From NCBI GenBank assembly GCA_900315075.1, contig OMXV01000041.1, positions 1 to 32,966 on the forward strand: a stretch of DNA of 32,966 nucleotides. The letters are read 5' to 3'. Positions 1-10,400 of this stretch are shown piece by piece. Below the pieces are notes generated by a model, which did no database searches, was not told the DNA's origin, and was given only the letters and a program-made list of their open reading frames with translations. Each line of letters starts with the position of its first letter. Position 1 is the first letter of the stretch. Origin of the DNA: an uncultured Prevotellaceae bacterium. Its GTDB lineage: Bacteria > Bacteroidota > Bacteroidia > Bacteroidales > Bacteroidaceae. A program made the translations under genes and the position numbers.

Positions 1-79
1 TACGCCATAGAGTTAGGAAATGACTTGTCATTTCATCTCAAATTCCTATAAATTCATCATAATGGAAAATTCTTTAATT

Positions 80-120
80 CTCAAATTCGTGATAAAAAGA
101 GTGGGAAAGTTCAGTATAAT
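80..120 (-). repeat. Partial copy of dispersed hairpin repeat
   Basis: Read on the minus strand, bases 80-115 match 35 of 36 positions of 21351-21386, where the same sequence forms a complete hairpin. Here only one arm and the loop are present; the second arm is replaced by unrelated A/T-rich DNA. The rest of 1-144 holds no gene; a small perfect dyad (AAATGAC/GTCATTT) lies at 18-33. Confidence 0.75.
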
Positions 121-144
121 AACTACGTATCCCCCCATATCCCA

Positions 145-996
145 ATGGAACTAAAGCTACAAAGGCCCCTGGTTATATTCGACTTGGAGACCACGGGGCT
201 TGACTTGGTGCGCGACCGCATCATCCAGATAGCCTACATCAAGATTTGCCCCGATGGCAGTGAAACACGTTGCAACTACCTTGTCAACCCTGGCATACCC
301 ATCCCTCCAGAGGTTGTTGCCATCACTTCCATCAGCAATGATGACGTGAAGGATAAGCCCTCGTTCAAAATGATTGCCCCCCGACTGGCAGAGGATTTCA
401 AGGGTTGTGACTTTGCAGGTTTCAATTCCAACCATTTCGACATCCCCATGCTTGCCGAGGAGTTTTTGAGGGCTGGCACAGACTTCGATTTCTCCAAACA
501 CTTGATGATCGACGTTCAGACCATATTCCATAAGATGGAACGGCGGAATCTTGAAGCTGCCTACAAATTCTATTGTGGTCGAAAAATGAGCGACGATTTT
601 CCTCCTCATCGTGCCGAAAACGACACCGAAGCCACTTATCGTGTTCTGAAAGGGCAATTAGACATGTACAGCAGTGAACGACAGGCTGAGAAAGAACGCC
701 AGTTGCCCAATGACATGAATGAACTTGCCACATTCTCGAAAACCAACGACAATGTTGACTTCGCTGGCAGAATGGTGTGGAAACCTGTTATCGACGCAAA
801 CGGGAAAGAGGTTAAGGATTCTGATGGTAATGTTGTGAAACAAGAGGTTTTCAACTTTGGGAAATACAAAGGCATGGCCGTGAAAGATGTTCTTCGCCGA
901 GACCCTGGCTATTACAGTTGGATTCTCAACGGCGATTTCACCTATAATACCAAGCAGGCACTCACCCGAATACGGCTGAAAGAATTTAATAGTTAG
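145..996 (+). CDS. DnaQ-like 3'-5' exonuclease with C-terminal DUF3820-like domain
   Basis: This 283-residue protein is a DEDDh-type 3'-5' exonuclease of the DnaQ/RNase T superfamily, cytoplasmic, with no signal peptide. The exonuclease fold covers about residues 7-170. The metal-binding residues are visible: D13 and E15 in FDLETTGLD, D99 in FNSNHFDIP, and H155 with D160 in HRAENDTEA. Residues 235-280 (FGKYKG, then PGYYSWIL) look like the small DUF3820 domain that often follows such exonucleases in Bacteroidetes. It is not a polymerase III epsilon subunit by length or neighbours; a role in DNA repair or RNA trimming is inference. The ATG at 145 is the first start that gives the complete fold. 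The next gene follows after 88 bases on the same strand and may be cotranscribed. Confidence 0.88.
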   Translation: MELKLQRPLVIFDLETTGLDLVRDRIIQIAYIKICPDGSETRCNYLVNPGIPIPPEVVAITSISNDDVKDKPSFKMIAPRLAEDFKGCDFAGFNSNHFDIPMLAEEFLRAGTDFDFSKHLMIDVQTIFHKMERRNLEAAYKFYCGRKMSDDFPPHRAENDTEATYRVLKGQLDMYSSERQAEKERQLPNDMNELATFSKTNDNVDFAGRMVWKPVIDANGKEVKDSDGNVVKQEVFNFGKYKGMAVKDVLRRDPGYYSWILNGDFTYNTKQALTRIRLKEFNS

Positions 997-1084
997 AAGT
1001 GTGACTACCTTTTATCCTCTCTTTAACTACCCTGTTTCAAAATAATAACGGAGATACAAGAAAAGTAAATTAATATTTAGCATC

Positions 1085-1531
1085 ATGAAAGCATCGGAAC
1101 AAACAGTACAGCAAATTGAGCGAGCCATCAGGAAGATTTCGCAGAAATTCCCTTTCGCAGAGGAGTCAAGCATTCTCACCGATATTCATCTTCGTGTTGT
1201 TCAGGAGAGTGGTGAGATTCTTGCCTACAACGATGACGATGAGGAAATAACTCGCTGTGTCATTGAAGAATGGATAGACAACAAGGATGATGATTTCTAT
1301 GCCGAAATCACCCCTATCCTTCGTCAGGTAATCAAGAAAATGAGCAAAACTGTTGATAATCTCGGCATCATGAAACCTTATAGTTTTGTACTTGAGGATG
1401 ACGAGAAAGAGAATATAGCTGAACTATACGTAGCCGATGACGATACCATCATCATCAATGGTGAACTGATGGAAGGTCTTGACCAAGACCTCGACTCCTT
1501 CTTTTCAGAATTGATGAAAGATGTGAATTAA
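1085..1531 (+). CDS. Acidic hypothetical protein
   Basis: I do not recognise this 148-residue protein. It starts at an ATG and has no signal peptide or membrane segment, so it should be cytoplasmic. It is strongly acidic, with clusters such as NDDDEE near residue 50 and DNKDDD near 67, and a C-terminal half rich in D and E. Its position 88 bases after the exonuclease suggests shared transcription but does not reveal a function. The gap before it contains an inverted copy (1014-1034) of the GGGTAGATAAAGGG words seen at 17418 and 30988. Reading-frame quality and codon use look like those of a genuine gene. Confidence 0.7.
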   Translation: MKASEQTVQQIERAIRKISQKFPFAEESSILTDIHLRVVQESGEILAYNDDDEEITRCVIEEWIDNKDDDFYAEITPILRQVIKKMSKTVDNLGIMKPYSFVLEDDEKENIAELYVADDDTIIINGELMEGLDQDLDSFFSELMKDVN

Positions 1532-1536
1532 TGATT

Positions 1537-1581
1537 ATTGAAGATTGAAAATTGAAGATTGAAGATTGAGGATTGAGGATA
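1537..1581 (+). repeat. ATTGAAGATTGAA word array
   Basis: About six head-to-tail copies of a 7-8 base word (ATTGAAG / ATTGAAA / ATTGAGG) fill most of the gap between two convergent genes. The same word recurs at 17222-17255 and, reversed, at 18253-18274. It is too regular for chance, and no spacer-repeat alternation of a CRISPR is present. Confidence 0.8.
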
Positions 1582-1592
1582 GACTTCTCCTT

Positions 1593-3110
1593 CTACAATT
1601 TCACCTTTTTCACTACTCCCGCGCTTTCGTTGCTCATCCGGTCGAGTGCCGTGACGACATATACGAAGCGCGTTTTTCCGTCTCTATAGGGCAACTTTAA
1701 GAATGTCTGCTGTGTCACAGCTACGATTTTAGAGGGATCGGCCAAGTTTACCTTTTCTTGTTCGTTGAAGCGGTAAACAACATATTTATAAGCCTCGTCA
1801 TCCCATCCTTTTCCTTTCGGAGCAGTCCAGAAGAGCACATGATCATTGTCCATTTTTAGCATTTTCACCTTTTGTGGCTTTTTAGGTGCATCATCATCGA
1901 TGAAAGGCATTTCAGGCTGTAGTGCAGGGTATTTCCAATACACCTGCCTCAAATTAGTTCCATAGTTACCGATATTATCAACTGCAGCCTTTGCATACCA
2001 CAATACCGTACCATTGACATTAGGCATCTGTGCATGTAGTTTGTATTTAGCCCTCATCTGATTGATATTGGGATTATCAAGGTCAGGATTTTTAGCCGTT
2101 CTTTCGATATCCTCACCGATATAAAGCGGTCGGTTTGACGCGTGGCTATTCCACCATGTAATCAGCGTCTTATAGTCAGCGGCCTTGTGACCGATTTCCC
2201 AGTAGAGTTGTGGTACGCAATAATCTATCCACCCATTATTCACCCACAACAAGACATCAGCATAGAGGTCATCGAAATTCTGTGTTCCATGGGTATCGCT
2301 TCCATTGGGTGCGCTGGTTTTATTACGGTAAATACCAAACGGTGAAACGCCAAACTTCACCCATGGTTTACGTTTGTGTATGGTTTTTGAAAGTTGCTGT
2401 ATGAAGACACTCACATTGTCACGTCTCCAGTCACTGATATTGGAAAAACCATTTCTATGCGCTGCAAAAGTCTTTTCATCATCAATTACTTGTCCTGCCG
2501 CAGGATAAGGATAGAAATAATCATCGATATGCAGTCCATCGATATCATATCTCTTCACGATATCATCTACTACAGCACATACATAATCGCGAGCCTCTGG
2601 AATACCAGGGTTGAGTATGAGCAATCCATCATAAGAGAACACCCAATCAGGATGCCTGACTGCTATATGATTTGACGCCAAATCCTTGGTAGTTTTTGTC
2701 CTTGCCCGATAGGGATTAATCCATGCGTGCAGTTCCATGCCACGGTTATGGCATTGCACAATCATCCACTGCAGTGGGTCCCAATAAGGTGCCGGGGCTG
2801 TTCCTTGTCTGGATGTAAGAAATCTGCTCCATGGTTCAATGTCGCTTTTGTAGAGAGCGTCGCATTCGGGTCTTACCTGAAAAATAATGGCATTGACACC
2901 ATCCTTTTTCAATTCATCAAGTTGATACGAGAGTGTGTTTTGCATCTGTTCGGTTGACATACCAACGAATTGGCCGTTGACGCATTGAATCCATGCACCA
3001 CGAAACTCCCTTTTGCTATTTGATGATAAAGACTCTACAGTTGTTGTTGACGCACACGATGAAAGAACTGCGACAATTACGGCAAGCCACAGCAGCTTTG
3101 TTTTTTCCAT
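1593..3110 (-). CDS. DUF187/GHL10-family glycosyl hydrolase-like lipoprotein
   Basis: This 505-residue protein is a predicted lipoprotein: a hydrophobic leader ends in LSSC with the lipobox cysteine at about residue 19. The body matches the GHL10 (DUF187) TIM-barrel family seen in YngK and E. coli DigH, with the conserved FRGAWI, FQVRPECDALY, HAWINPYR and DGLHIDDYFYPYP segments. Known members cleave denuded peptidoglycan glycan strands; whether this one acts on cell wall or on plant glycan is open. A C-terminal beta-sandwich resembling Fn3 follows from about residue 410. The start is placed at the ATG at 3110; an in-frame TTG two codons upstream is less likely. It lies 142 bases downstream of the GH43 gene on the same strand, so it may be read with it. 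Confidence 0.85.
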   Translation of the reverse strand: MEKTKLLWLAVIVAVLSSCASTTTVESLSSNSKREFRGAWIQCVNGQFVGMSTEQMQNTLSYQLDELKKDGVNAIIFQVRPECDALYKSDIEPWSRFLTSRQGTAPAPYWDPLQWMIVQCHNRGMELHAWINPYRARTKTTKDLASNHIAVRHPDWVFSYDGLLILNPGIPEARDYVCAVVDDIVKRYDIDGLHIDDYFYPYPAAGQVIDDEKTFAAHRNGFSNISDWRRDNVSVFIQQLSKTIHKRKPWVKFGVSPFGIYRNKTSAPNGSDTHGTQNFDDLYADVLLWVNNGWIDYCVPQLYWEIGHKAADYKTLITWWNSHASNRPLYIGEDIERTAKNPDLDNPNINQMRAKYKLHAQMPNVNGTVLWYAKAAVDNIGNYGTNLRQVYWKYPALQPEMPFIDDDAPKKPQKVKMLKMDNDHVLFWTAPKGKGWDDEAYKYVVYRFNEQEKVNLADPSKIVAVTQQTFLKLPYRDGKTRFVYVVTALDRMSNESAGVVKKVKL

Positions 3111-3130
3111 TTTCAATCAATTATTATTAT

Positions 3131-3160
3131 GTTGACAAGTTGACTAACTGACAAGTTGAT
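3131..3160 (+). repeat. TTGACAAGTTGAC word array (short)
   Basis: Three degenerate copies of TTGACAAGTTGA/TTGACTAACTGA lie between the DUF187 and GH43 genes. The same word appears reversed at 24099-24126 and again in this orientation at 30932-30965. Confidence 0.6.
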
Positions 3161-3258
3161 AGCTCCGCAAGGGATTATCATTGTTACTGTCGATGGGGTG
3201 TAAATATCTAATGGGCCACGAAATTACGTAAAAAAAACGAGACGAGCAAACTATTATA

Positions 3259-4413
3259 CTATTTTTCACAATTATTCAAGTTTTTGAGGCTCCACTCGTC
3301 TTTCCATTCAATGACAGGCACACCATCAACAAAATCGATGGGCAGCCATATATAGCGAGCATCACTTGGATGGCGAGGTCTCCAGATATCCCCCATGAAG
3401 ATGAAGCAATTGCCTACTTTTAGCACAAATGTGCTTTGACCTCCAAACGTTTTCCCCGCATTTGCACCAACACAAGGGTTGGGATGTTGTGTCCATGGTC
3501 CCCAGATACTTGGAGCAGAGAACATCCTCGCCTCATTGGGTTCCCATCCTGTACATCCACTGGTAATCATCCAATAGGTATTCTCATGTCGGAAGACAGC
3601 AGGAGCCTCATTCATCCCGCCTGGTGCCATTCGCGTATATCGCCCTGTATGTGCTGTATAATCATCGGTAAGTTCTGCAATATGTAGTGTCAGATTATCC
3701 TCTGATGAATAGATATGGTAGGCTCTTCCATCGGTATCTACATAAACAGTCTGGTCGCGTGCCATCTGTCCTGGTCCAAAATGGTTTCTGCCACTCTGAT
3801 GGGCCACGAGGTCACGTTTCACAAATAGTCCCTGTCTGATAGCATTATACCATTCCGGTGTCCACCATTCGCGATAGTTCTGCTCATTAAGGGTATCCAG
3901 GTTTTCAATGTCTGCCTTTGACATTTCCAGAGGATAGCGTCCTGGGTTCACACGACCTGACCTCAGAAAGTGATAAGGTCCTGTAGGCTTTTCGCTTACC
4001 GCTACTCCATAACGCGCCTCGTTATAACCATGGTTTTTCAATTCGAGATGAAACCACATCACAAATTTACCCGTTTTGGGGCAGTAGACCACCTTAGGCC
4101 GCTCCAACACACATCCTTTTTCAAGGTCATGTCCCTTTTCGTCAACTACCGAGAGGGCAACCCCCTCATATTTCCAGTCTGTAAGATTATTTGAGGAATA
4201 GCAAGTCACACCCACGTATGCCGAACTGGTGGTATCGGCTTTATGTTCACCAAACCAATAGTATGTGCCATCATACTCCATTACTCCCCCACCATGGGCA
4301 TTGATGTGTATGCCTCTATTGTCTTTCCATATTTTTCCGGGGTAGAACGTCCCTTGTGCATATACCATGGCATATGCCATTATCAACAATAAAAAGGTGA
4401 TTTTTCTCATCAT
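3259..4413 (-). CDS. Glycoside hydrolase family 43 enzyme
   Basis: This 384-residue exported protein has a signal peptide (cleavage near YAQ, residue 20) and a single five-bladed beta-propeller of the GH43 type. Visible family features are the INAHGGG and YYWFGEHK segments near residues 36-58, RDQTVYVD with D220 as the likely pKa-tuning Asp, and MNEAPAVF with E269 as the likely general acid. D31 in WKDNRG is the candidate base. GH43 enzymes remove arabinose, xylose or galactose; the neighbours favour arabinan or galactan side chains of pectin, but that is inference. It is divergent from the GH2 gene across 179 bases holding both promoters. The start could be either of the two adjacent ATGs (4413 or 4410). 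Confidence 0.87.
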   Translation of the reverse strand: MMRKITFLLLIMAYAMVYAQGTFYPGKIWKDNRGIHINAHGGGVMEYDGTYYWFGEHKADTTSSAYVGVTCYSSNNLTDWKYEGVALSVVDEKGHDLEKGCVLERPKVVYCPKTGKFVMWFHLELKNHGYNEARYGVAVSEKPTGPYHFLRSGRVNPGRYPLEMSKADIENLDTLNEQNYREWWTPEWYNAIRQGLFVKRDLVAHQSGRNHFGPGQMARDQTVYVDTDGRAYHIYSSEDNLTLHIAELTDDYTAHTGRYTRMAPGGMNEAPAVFRHENTYWMITSGCTGWEPNEARMFSAPSIWGPWTQHPNPCVGANAGKTFGGQSTFVLKVGNCFIFMGDIWRPRHPSDARYIWLPIDFVDGVPVIEWKDEWSLKNLNNCEK

Positions 4414-4451
4414 TATTATGTTTATGCAGATAATCGACTTACTTGTAAGGG

Positions 4452-4459
4452 CAAAATTA
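4452..4459 (-). promoter_or_regulatory. -7 promoter element of the GH43 gene
   Basis: On the minus strand this is TAATTTTG, matching the Bacteroidetes -7 consensus TAnnTTTG, 39 bases before the GH43 start. No clear -33 TTTG is found at the usual spacing, so this is a partial match. Confidence 0.5.
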
Positions 4460-4503
4460 AGAAGATTTCTATTAATTCAGATGAAAAAGTCAATTTATTT
4501 GTT

Positions 4504-4511
4504 TATTTTTG
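4504..4511 (+). promoter_or_regulatory. -7 promoter element of the GH2-GH106 operon
   Basis: TATTTTTG matches the Bacteroidetes -7 consensus TAnnTTTG and would give a leader of about 75 bases before the GH2 start. The -33 region has no good TTTG, which could mean that an activator is needed. Confidence 0.5.
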
Positions 4512-4592
4512 CAGAAAATAAGCTATATCTCTACAAAACAAACATGCTTGATTGTGCACGATTTGCATTCATTCTAGAAACTAACCATAATT

Positions 4593-7448
4593 ATGAGAAA
4601 ATACATAACTCTCCTACTATTGCTGGTCAGTAGTACTATTTCAATAGCCCAACAATCCATTGAGACAGAACGGCAATATCTGTCGGGCCATGGTTGTGAC
4701 GATATGGTGGAATGGGACTTTTTTTGCACCAATGGCCGTAATTCCGGCAAGTGGACTAAAATTGGAGTGCCCTCATGCTGGGAACTGCAAGGTTTTGGCA
4801 CCTACCAATATGGCATGCGTTTCTATGGCAACCGCACACCTGAAGGTATTGCCGACGAGAAAGGTCTCTATAAATGCGAGTTCACTCTTCCCCAATCATG
4901 GGAAGGCAGACAAATACAACTGGTGTTCGAGGCAGCAATGACTGATGCCAAAGTGACCATCAACGGTCGTAAAGGCGGCAACCACCAAGGCGGCTTTTAT
5001 CGTTTTGCCCTTGATGTAAGCGACCGTGTTTTCTTCGGCAAGAAAAAAAACCGTCTCGAAGTAGAAGTATCAAAAGAAAGCGAGAACAGTCAGGTGAACA
5101 TGGCAGAACGGCGCGCCGACTATTGGAATTTCGGTGGTATCATACGTCCGGTCTTCGTTGTGTCGAAACCAATTGAAAACATCGACCGCGTGGCCATCGA
5201 TGCGGGTATGGATGGTAAATTCACTGCCACATGCTACCTAAATCGTGCCATCAAAGGTAGTGTCGTGAATGTGAGCATCCTCAATGCTCAGGGCCAACGT
5301 ATTACAAATGCCGACTTTCCCACCCGCGACAGCGACGTGGCAACTGCCGAAATCCATGTAAAGAATCCTCTGCTATGGACAGCCGAGACGCCCAATCTAT
5401 ATACTTCTGTTTTTACTTTAAAAGACCAATATGGCAAGACATTACATGTGCATCGAGAACGTTTCGGATTCCGTACGATTGAGATTCGAGAGCATGACGG
5501 TGTGTATATCAACGGCCATAAAGTCATCTTCAAAGGTGTCAATCGACATAGTTTCCGTCCTGAGACGGGTCGAACACTAAGCAAGGAAAAGAACATTGAG
5601 GATGTACTACTCATCAAGAGCATGAATATGAACTCTGTACGTCTGAGTCATTACCCTGCCGACCCAGAGTTTTTAGAGGCATGCGACTCATTGGGACTGT
5701 ATGTGGAAAACGAACTGAGCGGTTGGCATTGGGCGCATGAAACAATTGTCGGTCAACAATTAGTAAAAGAAATGGTAACTCGCGACGTGAACCATCCCTC
5801 AGTGATTTTCTGGAGCAATGGTAATGAAGGTGGGTTTAACTATGAATTAGAACAAGAGTTCTATCGCTGGGACCCTCAACATCGTGTTGTGCTTTATCCA
5901 TGGGCCAACCGCAATGGTTTTGAGACAAAGCACTACCGTTCATATGGTGAGACACAAGAATACATGCGACAACCCGAAATCTTTATGCCTACTGAATTTT
6001 TGCACGGACTATACGACGGAGGTCATGGTGCGGGGCTGAAAGACTATTGGGATATGATGATGGCAAATCCCCGCTGTGCAGGAGGTTTTCTTTGGGATTT
6101 CTCCGACCAGGCAGTAGTACGCACCGACTTAGGCGGTATCCTCGACTGCCAGGGCAACAATGGTGCCGACGGCATCTTGGGCCCACATTTTGAAAAAGAA
6201 GGTAGTTACTATACGATTAAAGAGGTATGGAGCCCAGTGGAAATAATAAAGACTGAAGACGGCTATCAGATAAGCAACCACTATGACTTTCTCAATCTCA
6301 GCACCTGCAAAGTGACTTATAAATATATACGTATGCCTGAACCAGGGGGAACCAAAGTTTCAATTGACAAAGAAGGTGTTCTGCCTTCACCAAATTGCGA
6401 ACCAGGCAAGAGTGTCGCCCTAAAGATACCTCAATCCCCCTATACAGGTTCCATTGAAGACGGCAGGCTCCCTATTCTTGCAATCACTATCGAAGACCTT
6501 TATGGAAGAGAAATCCTACAATGGACCACACCACTTGCCAAAACAAGCCATTCCAAATCTTCGCCACAAAATGAAGCATACACCATTGAGGAAGACATCG
6601 ACAAGATTATCGTATCCGGCCAAGGGCGCACATACACCTTCTCAAAAGAAAATGGCATGCTTCTGAATGTACGAGTATCCGACAAGTCCATTACCTTTGG
6701 CAACGGGCCGAAATTTATTGCTATTCGTCGATCTGACCGTTCGTTTGACGGATTCTATAACCATGACGACAAAGATGCTTTCAATAAAAAGACCCAATAC
6801 AGCGTATATAATGACTACGGTAAATTCCATCATTTCGACAAAGACATCAACAGTTCAGGCCATTTGAAGAGTCTCACAGCCGTATATGAACATGGTAGTC
6901 TGCAATCCGCCACATGGACATTCAACGTAGATGGAACTATCGGTCTTTCCTATATTTACGATTTTGGTGGTGTGGTGGATGCAATTGGTGTCACCTTCGA
7001 CTATCCCGAACAAAAAGTACGAAGCAAGCGATGGGTGGGGCATGGTCCCTATCGTGTATGGCAAAACCGTCTCCAGGGTCCTACCTATGGCTACTGGACC
7101 ACAGACTACAACGACCCTATTCCTGCCGAGAGTTTCGAATATCCCGAGTTCAAGGGGTATTTTGCCCATGTGGAATGGATGGAACTCAACACCGATGAAG
7201 GTAAGATTTTAATAGAAAACACCTATCCCGACGACCAGTATATCGGGGTATATACACCTCGCGACGGTCGCGACCATATTCTCTACGAACTACCGGAAAC
7301 AGGAATTAGCATTCTTCAGGCAATCCCAGCCGTTCGCAATAAAGTCAATACCACTGACCTAAATGGCCCCTCCGCCCAACCCTTCTGGGCCATAGGGAAG
7401 CACGAAGGGAGAGTGATCTTTAATTTCTCTGAGGCAAGAGGTAATTGA
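4593..7448 (+). CDS. Glycoside hydrolase family 2, beta-galactosidase-like
   Basis: This 951-residue exported enzyme has a signal peptide (cleavage near residue 20, IAQ). It shows the GH2 order: an N-terminal sugar-binding beta-sandwich (about 30-190), an immunoglobulin-like domain (195-295), a TIM barrel (300-560) and C-terminal beta domains resembling the LacZ small-chain fold. GVNRHSF near residue 315 and SNGNEGG with E412 as acid/base are clear. E468 in MPTEFLHG is the candidate nucleophile. The most likely activity is a beta-galactosidase acting outside the cytoplasm on galactan-type side chains; other GH2 specificities cannot be excluded. The GH106 gene follows after 34 bases, so the two form an operon, consistent with stepwise removal of galactose and rhamnose. 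Confidence 0.88.
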   Translation: MRKYITLLLLLVSSTISIAQQSIETERQYLSGHGCDDMVEWDFFCTNGRNSGKWTKIGVPSCWELQGFGTYQYGMRFYGNRTPEGIADEKGLYKCEFTLPQSWEGRQIQLVFEAAMTDAKVTINGRKGGNHQGGFYRFALDVSDRVFFGKKKNRLEVEVSKESENSQVNMAERRADYWNFGGIIRPVFVVSKPIENIDRVAIDAGMDGKFTATCYLNRAIKGSVVNVSILNAQGQRITNADFPTRDSDVATAEIHVKNPLLWTAETPNLYTSVFTLKDQYGKTLHVHRERFGFRTIEIREHDGVYINGHKVIFKGVNRHSFRPETGRTLSKEKNIEDVLLIKSMNMNSVRLSHYPADPEFLEACDSLGLYVENELSGWHWAHETIVGQQLVKEMVTRDVNHPSVIFWSNGNEGGFNYELEQEFYRWDPQHRVVLYPWANRNGFETKHYRSYGETQEYMRQPEIFMPTEFLHGLYDGGHGAGLKDYWDMMMANPRCAGGFLWDFSDQAVVRTDLGGILDCQGNNGADGILGPHFEKEGSYYTIKEVWSPVEIIKTEDGYQISNHYDFLNLSTCKVTYKYIRMPEPGGTKVSIDKEGVLPSPNCEPGKSVALKIPQSPYTGSIEDGRLPILAITIEDLYGREILQWTTPLAKTSHSKSSPQNEAYTIEEDIDKIIVSGQGRTYTFSKENGMLLNVRVSDKSITFGNGPKFIAIRRSDRSFDGFYNHDDKDAFNKKTQYSVYNDYGKFHHFDKDINSSGHLKSLTAVYEHGSLQSATWTFNVDGTIGLSYIYDFGGVVDAIGVTFDYPEQKVRSKRWVGHGPYRVWQNRLQGPTYGYWTTDYNDPIPAESFEYPEFKGYFAHVEWMELNTDEGKILIENTYPDDQYIGVYTPRDGRDHILYELPETGISILQAIPAVRNKVNTTDLNGPSAQPFWAIGKHEGRVIFNFSEARGN

Positions 7449-7482
7449 TTAGGAGTAAGGGCTTTCAATTTTCAATATAACA

Positions 7483-10400
7483 ATGAGACGTACTATTCTG
7501 ACCCTGATGATAATATTGATGACCGTTGGTGTAGTGCATGCTGACGGTTGGGACCCTGCCCGTCCCTGGACATTTTGGTATTGGATGTATGGTGCTGTAA
7601 GCAAGGAGGGCATCAAAGCCGACCTCGAAGGCATGAGTCGTATAGGTCTGGGAGGCTGTTACCTCATGCCCATTTATGGACCAGACAAAAAGCCCGAATA
7701 CGAAGGAAATGCCACACAACTCAGCCCTACTTTCTGGGATATGGTGGATGAGTCACTTGCTATTGCCGATAGTCTTGGTCTTCGAATGGGCATCCATATC
7801 TGCGATGGTTTTGCCTTGGCTGGTGGTCCATGGATCACCCCTGCAGAATCTATGCAACATATTGTATTCAGCGACACCATCGTCGAGGGTAGCGGACGTG
7901 TCAACGTGCGGATTCCTCGACCGGCTACCCCCGAAGACTATTACGAAGATATTGTCTGCTATGCCCTTCCTCTGCCAGAGGGTACAAAAGGTCGCCTCCA
8001 TGAAGAAACAGTCACCTATTCTGCTACCGTCACCCGTGACTCTACAGGCACATTCCGTTCTAACGAGCCCTGCTGGATACAATACGAATTTTCACAGCCT
8101 ACAATCGTTCGCAGCATTGTGATACATCCCAGTGGCAACAACATCCAGTCTCAACGTCTGTTATTGTCAGTCAGTGACGATGGTGAAGACTTTAGAGAAG
8201 TAACCCAAATGTCACCGTCACGACAAGGATGGCAAGACACTGGGTTTGCACATACCTACTCTATCCCCTCTACACAAGGACGCTATTTCCGTTTTTCATG
8301 GACGCCCAATGGCACAGAACCTGGCAGCGAGGACCTTGACGCTGCCAAATGGCGGCCTAACCTGAAAATCAAAGACATCGAATTGTCTGACATTCCCCGT
8401 ATTCATCAATGGGAAGGCAAGGCAGGCTATGTCTGGCGCATGGCTCCGGAAACCACAACAGAAGAATTGCCCAATGAACTTTGTGCTCCCAAGGGTGAAA
8501 TGCATCGTCTTACCATATTCAACAACAAAGTTACCACCACCCTTCCCACTGGCCGTTGGCTCATCCTGCGCATGGGACATGCCAGTAATGGTCACTCCAA
8601 TGCCACAGGAGGTGGTGGAAAAGGTTTGGAATGTGACAAATTTTCTCAAACGACCGTAGAAAAACAAATCAACCACTGGTTTGGTGAGTTTATGAAACGT
8701 CCCCATTCCTCTGTCATCAAGATGCTGCATGTAGATAGCTGGGAGTGTGGGTCCCAAAATTGGAGTAAGAATTTCGCCAAAGAATTTAGGCAACGCCGTG
8801 GTTACGACCTTCTTCCTTGGCTTCCGGTCATGGCAGGCTATCCAATCAACAGTGCCGAGGACAGTGAACGTGTGCTCCGTGATGTGCGCCGAACCATCAA
8901 TGAATTAGTAAACGAGTGTTTCTTCTCCGTAGTGGAACGACGCGCCCACGAATATGGTTGTGAATTGTCATCTGAGAGCATGGCACCCACCATGGTAAGC
9001 GACGGCATCGACCATTTCCGCTATGCCGACGTCCCCATGGGCGAATTTTGGCTCAACTCCCCCACACACGACAAGCCCAACGACATGGCAGATGCTATTA
9101 GCGGTGCACACATCTATGGCAAACAAATCGTTCAAGGAGAAGGTTTTACGGAGGTTCGTGGCGTGTGGGATGAGACCCCAGCGATGATTAAGCCTCTCCT
9201 TGACTTAAATTTTGCTCTCGGTATGAACCGACTGGTATTTCATGTTGACACCCATAATCCCTGGCTCGACCACCGACCAGGCATGACCCTCGACGGCATC
9301 GGTCTATTTTTCCAACGCGACCAGACATGGTATGAGGAATCCACCGGACTGGTAGATTATATCACCGAATGTCAGCGCCGTCTTCAGTCAGGATATTCCG
9401 TCGGTGATATCCTTGTCTTTACCGGTGAGGAAATACCAAGTCGCTCTCTCCTCCCCGACCGTCTTGTGAACATACTTCCAGGGTTAATAGGTAGCAAACG
9501 CTATCTCAAGGAAAAAGAACGTTTAGAAAACAAGGGACAACCTATGGAGGAAAGCCCTGTTGGCGTAAACCACTCAGCCAATATCATTACACCACAAGAA
9601 TGGGTGAATCCCCTTCGAGGCTATCAGTATGACTGTATCAATAAAGATGCTCTTCTACGATTTGCAAAACTTGAGGGTAATACGATTGTCCTACCCAATG
9701 GAAACCATTATCGTGTACTTGTACTCCCCCCAACCCATCCCATGAATCCCTCGCTTATCACCTTATCAAAGGAAGTCGCCGCGAAAGTGGAAGAATTCAG
9801 AAAGGCAGGAGTGGTTATCATTGACGCTCCATATACAGACTCCGACCTATCATCCCATGGCGTTGAGCGCGACGTAGAAGTACCCGAGAACATCGCCTGG
9901 ACACACCGACACGACAATAATGGCGAGATGTATTTCCTCTCCAACCAACAAGCAGAGGAACAAACCATCACCATTTCTATCAGAAAGGGCAACTATACCA
10001 CTGTTCGGGTATATGACCCGCTAAAAAAGCGATACTTAAAACCAGATATAAAAAGTATCAACAACCCACGTACTATCCTCTCACTTACACTTCCCGCATA
10101 CGGAAGTGTGTTTATAGAACTAAATGACTCTAACACAAAAGTCGATGAATTCACTCCCCAATTCACAGAAACAATTTCCTTAGACGGAGAATGGGATGTA
10201 TTCTTCAAAGAGACCGGTCAGCGTAAGCATGTCAATGAGTTATTTGACTGGAGTCAATCATCTGAAGACAACATCAAATACTACAGTGGCAAGGCTATCT
10301 ATACAACGACTTGCAACATCTTTGCAACCATTATCATCACAGAAGCAATACTTCATGTCGGTGAGATTCATGACCTAGCCCATATACGCGTCAACGACAT

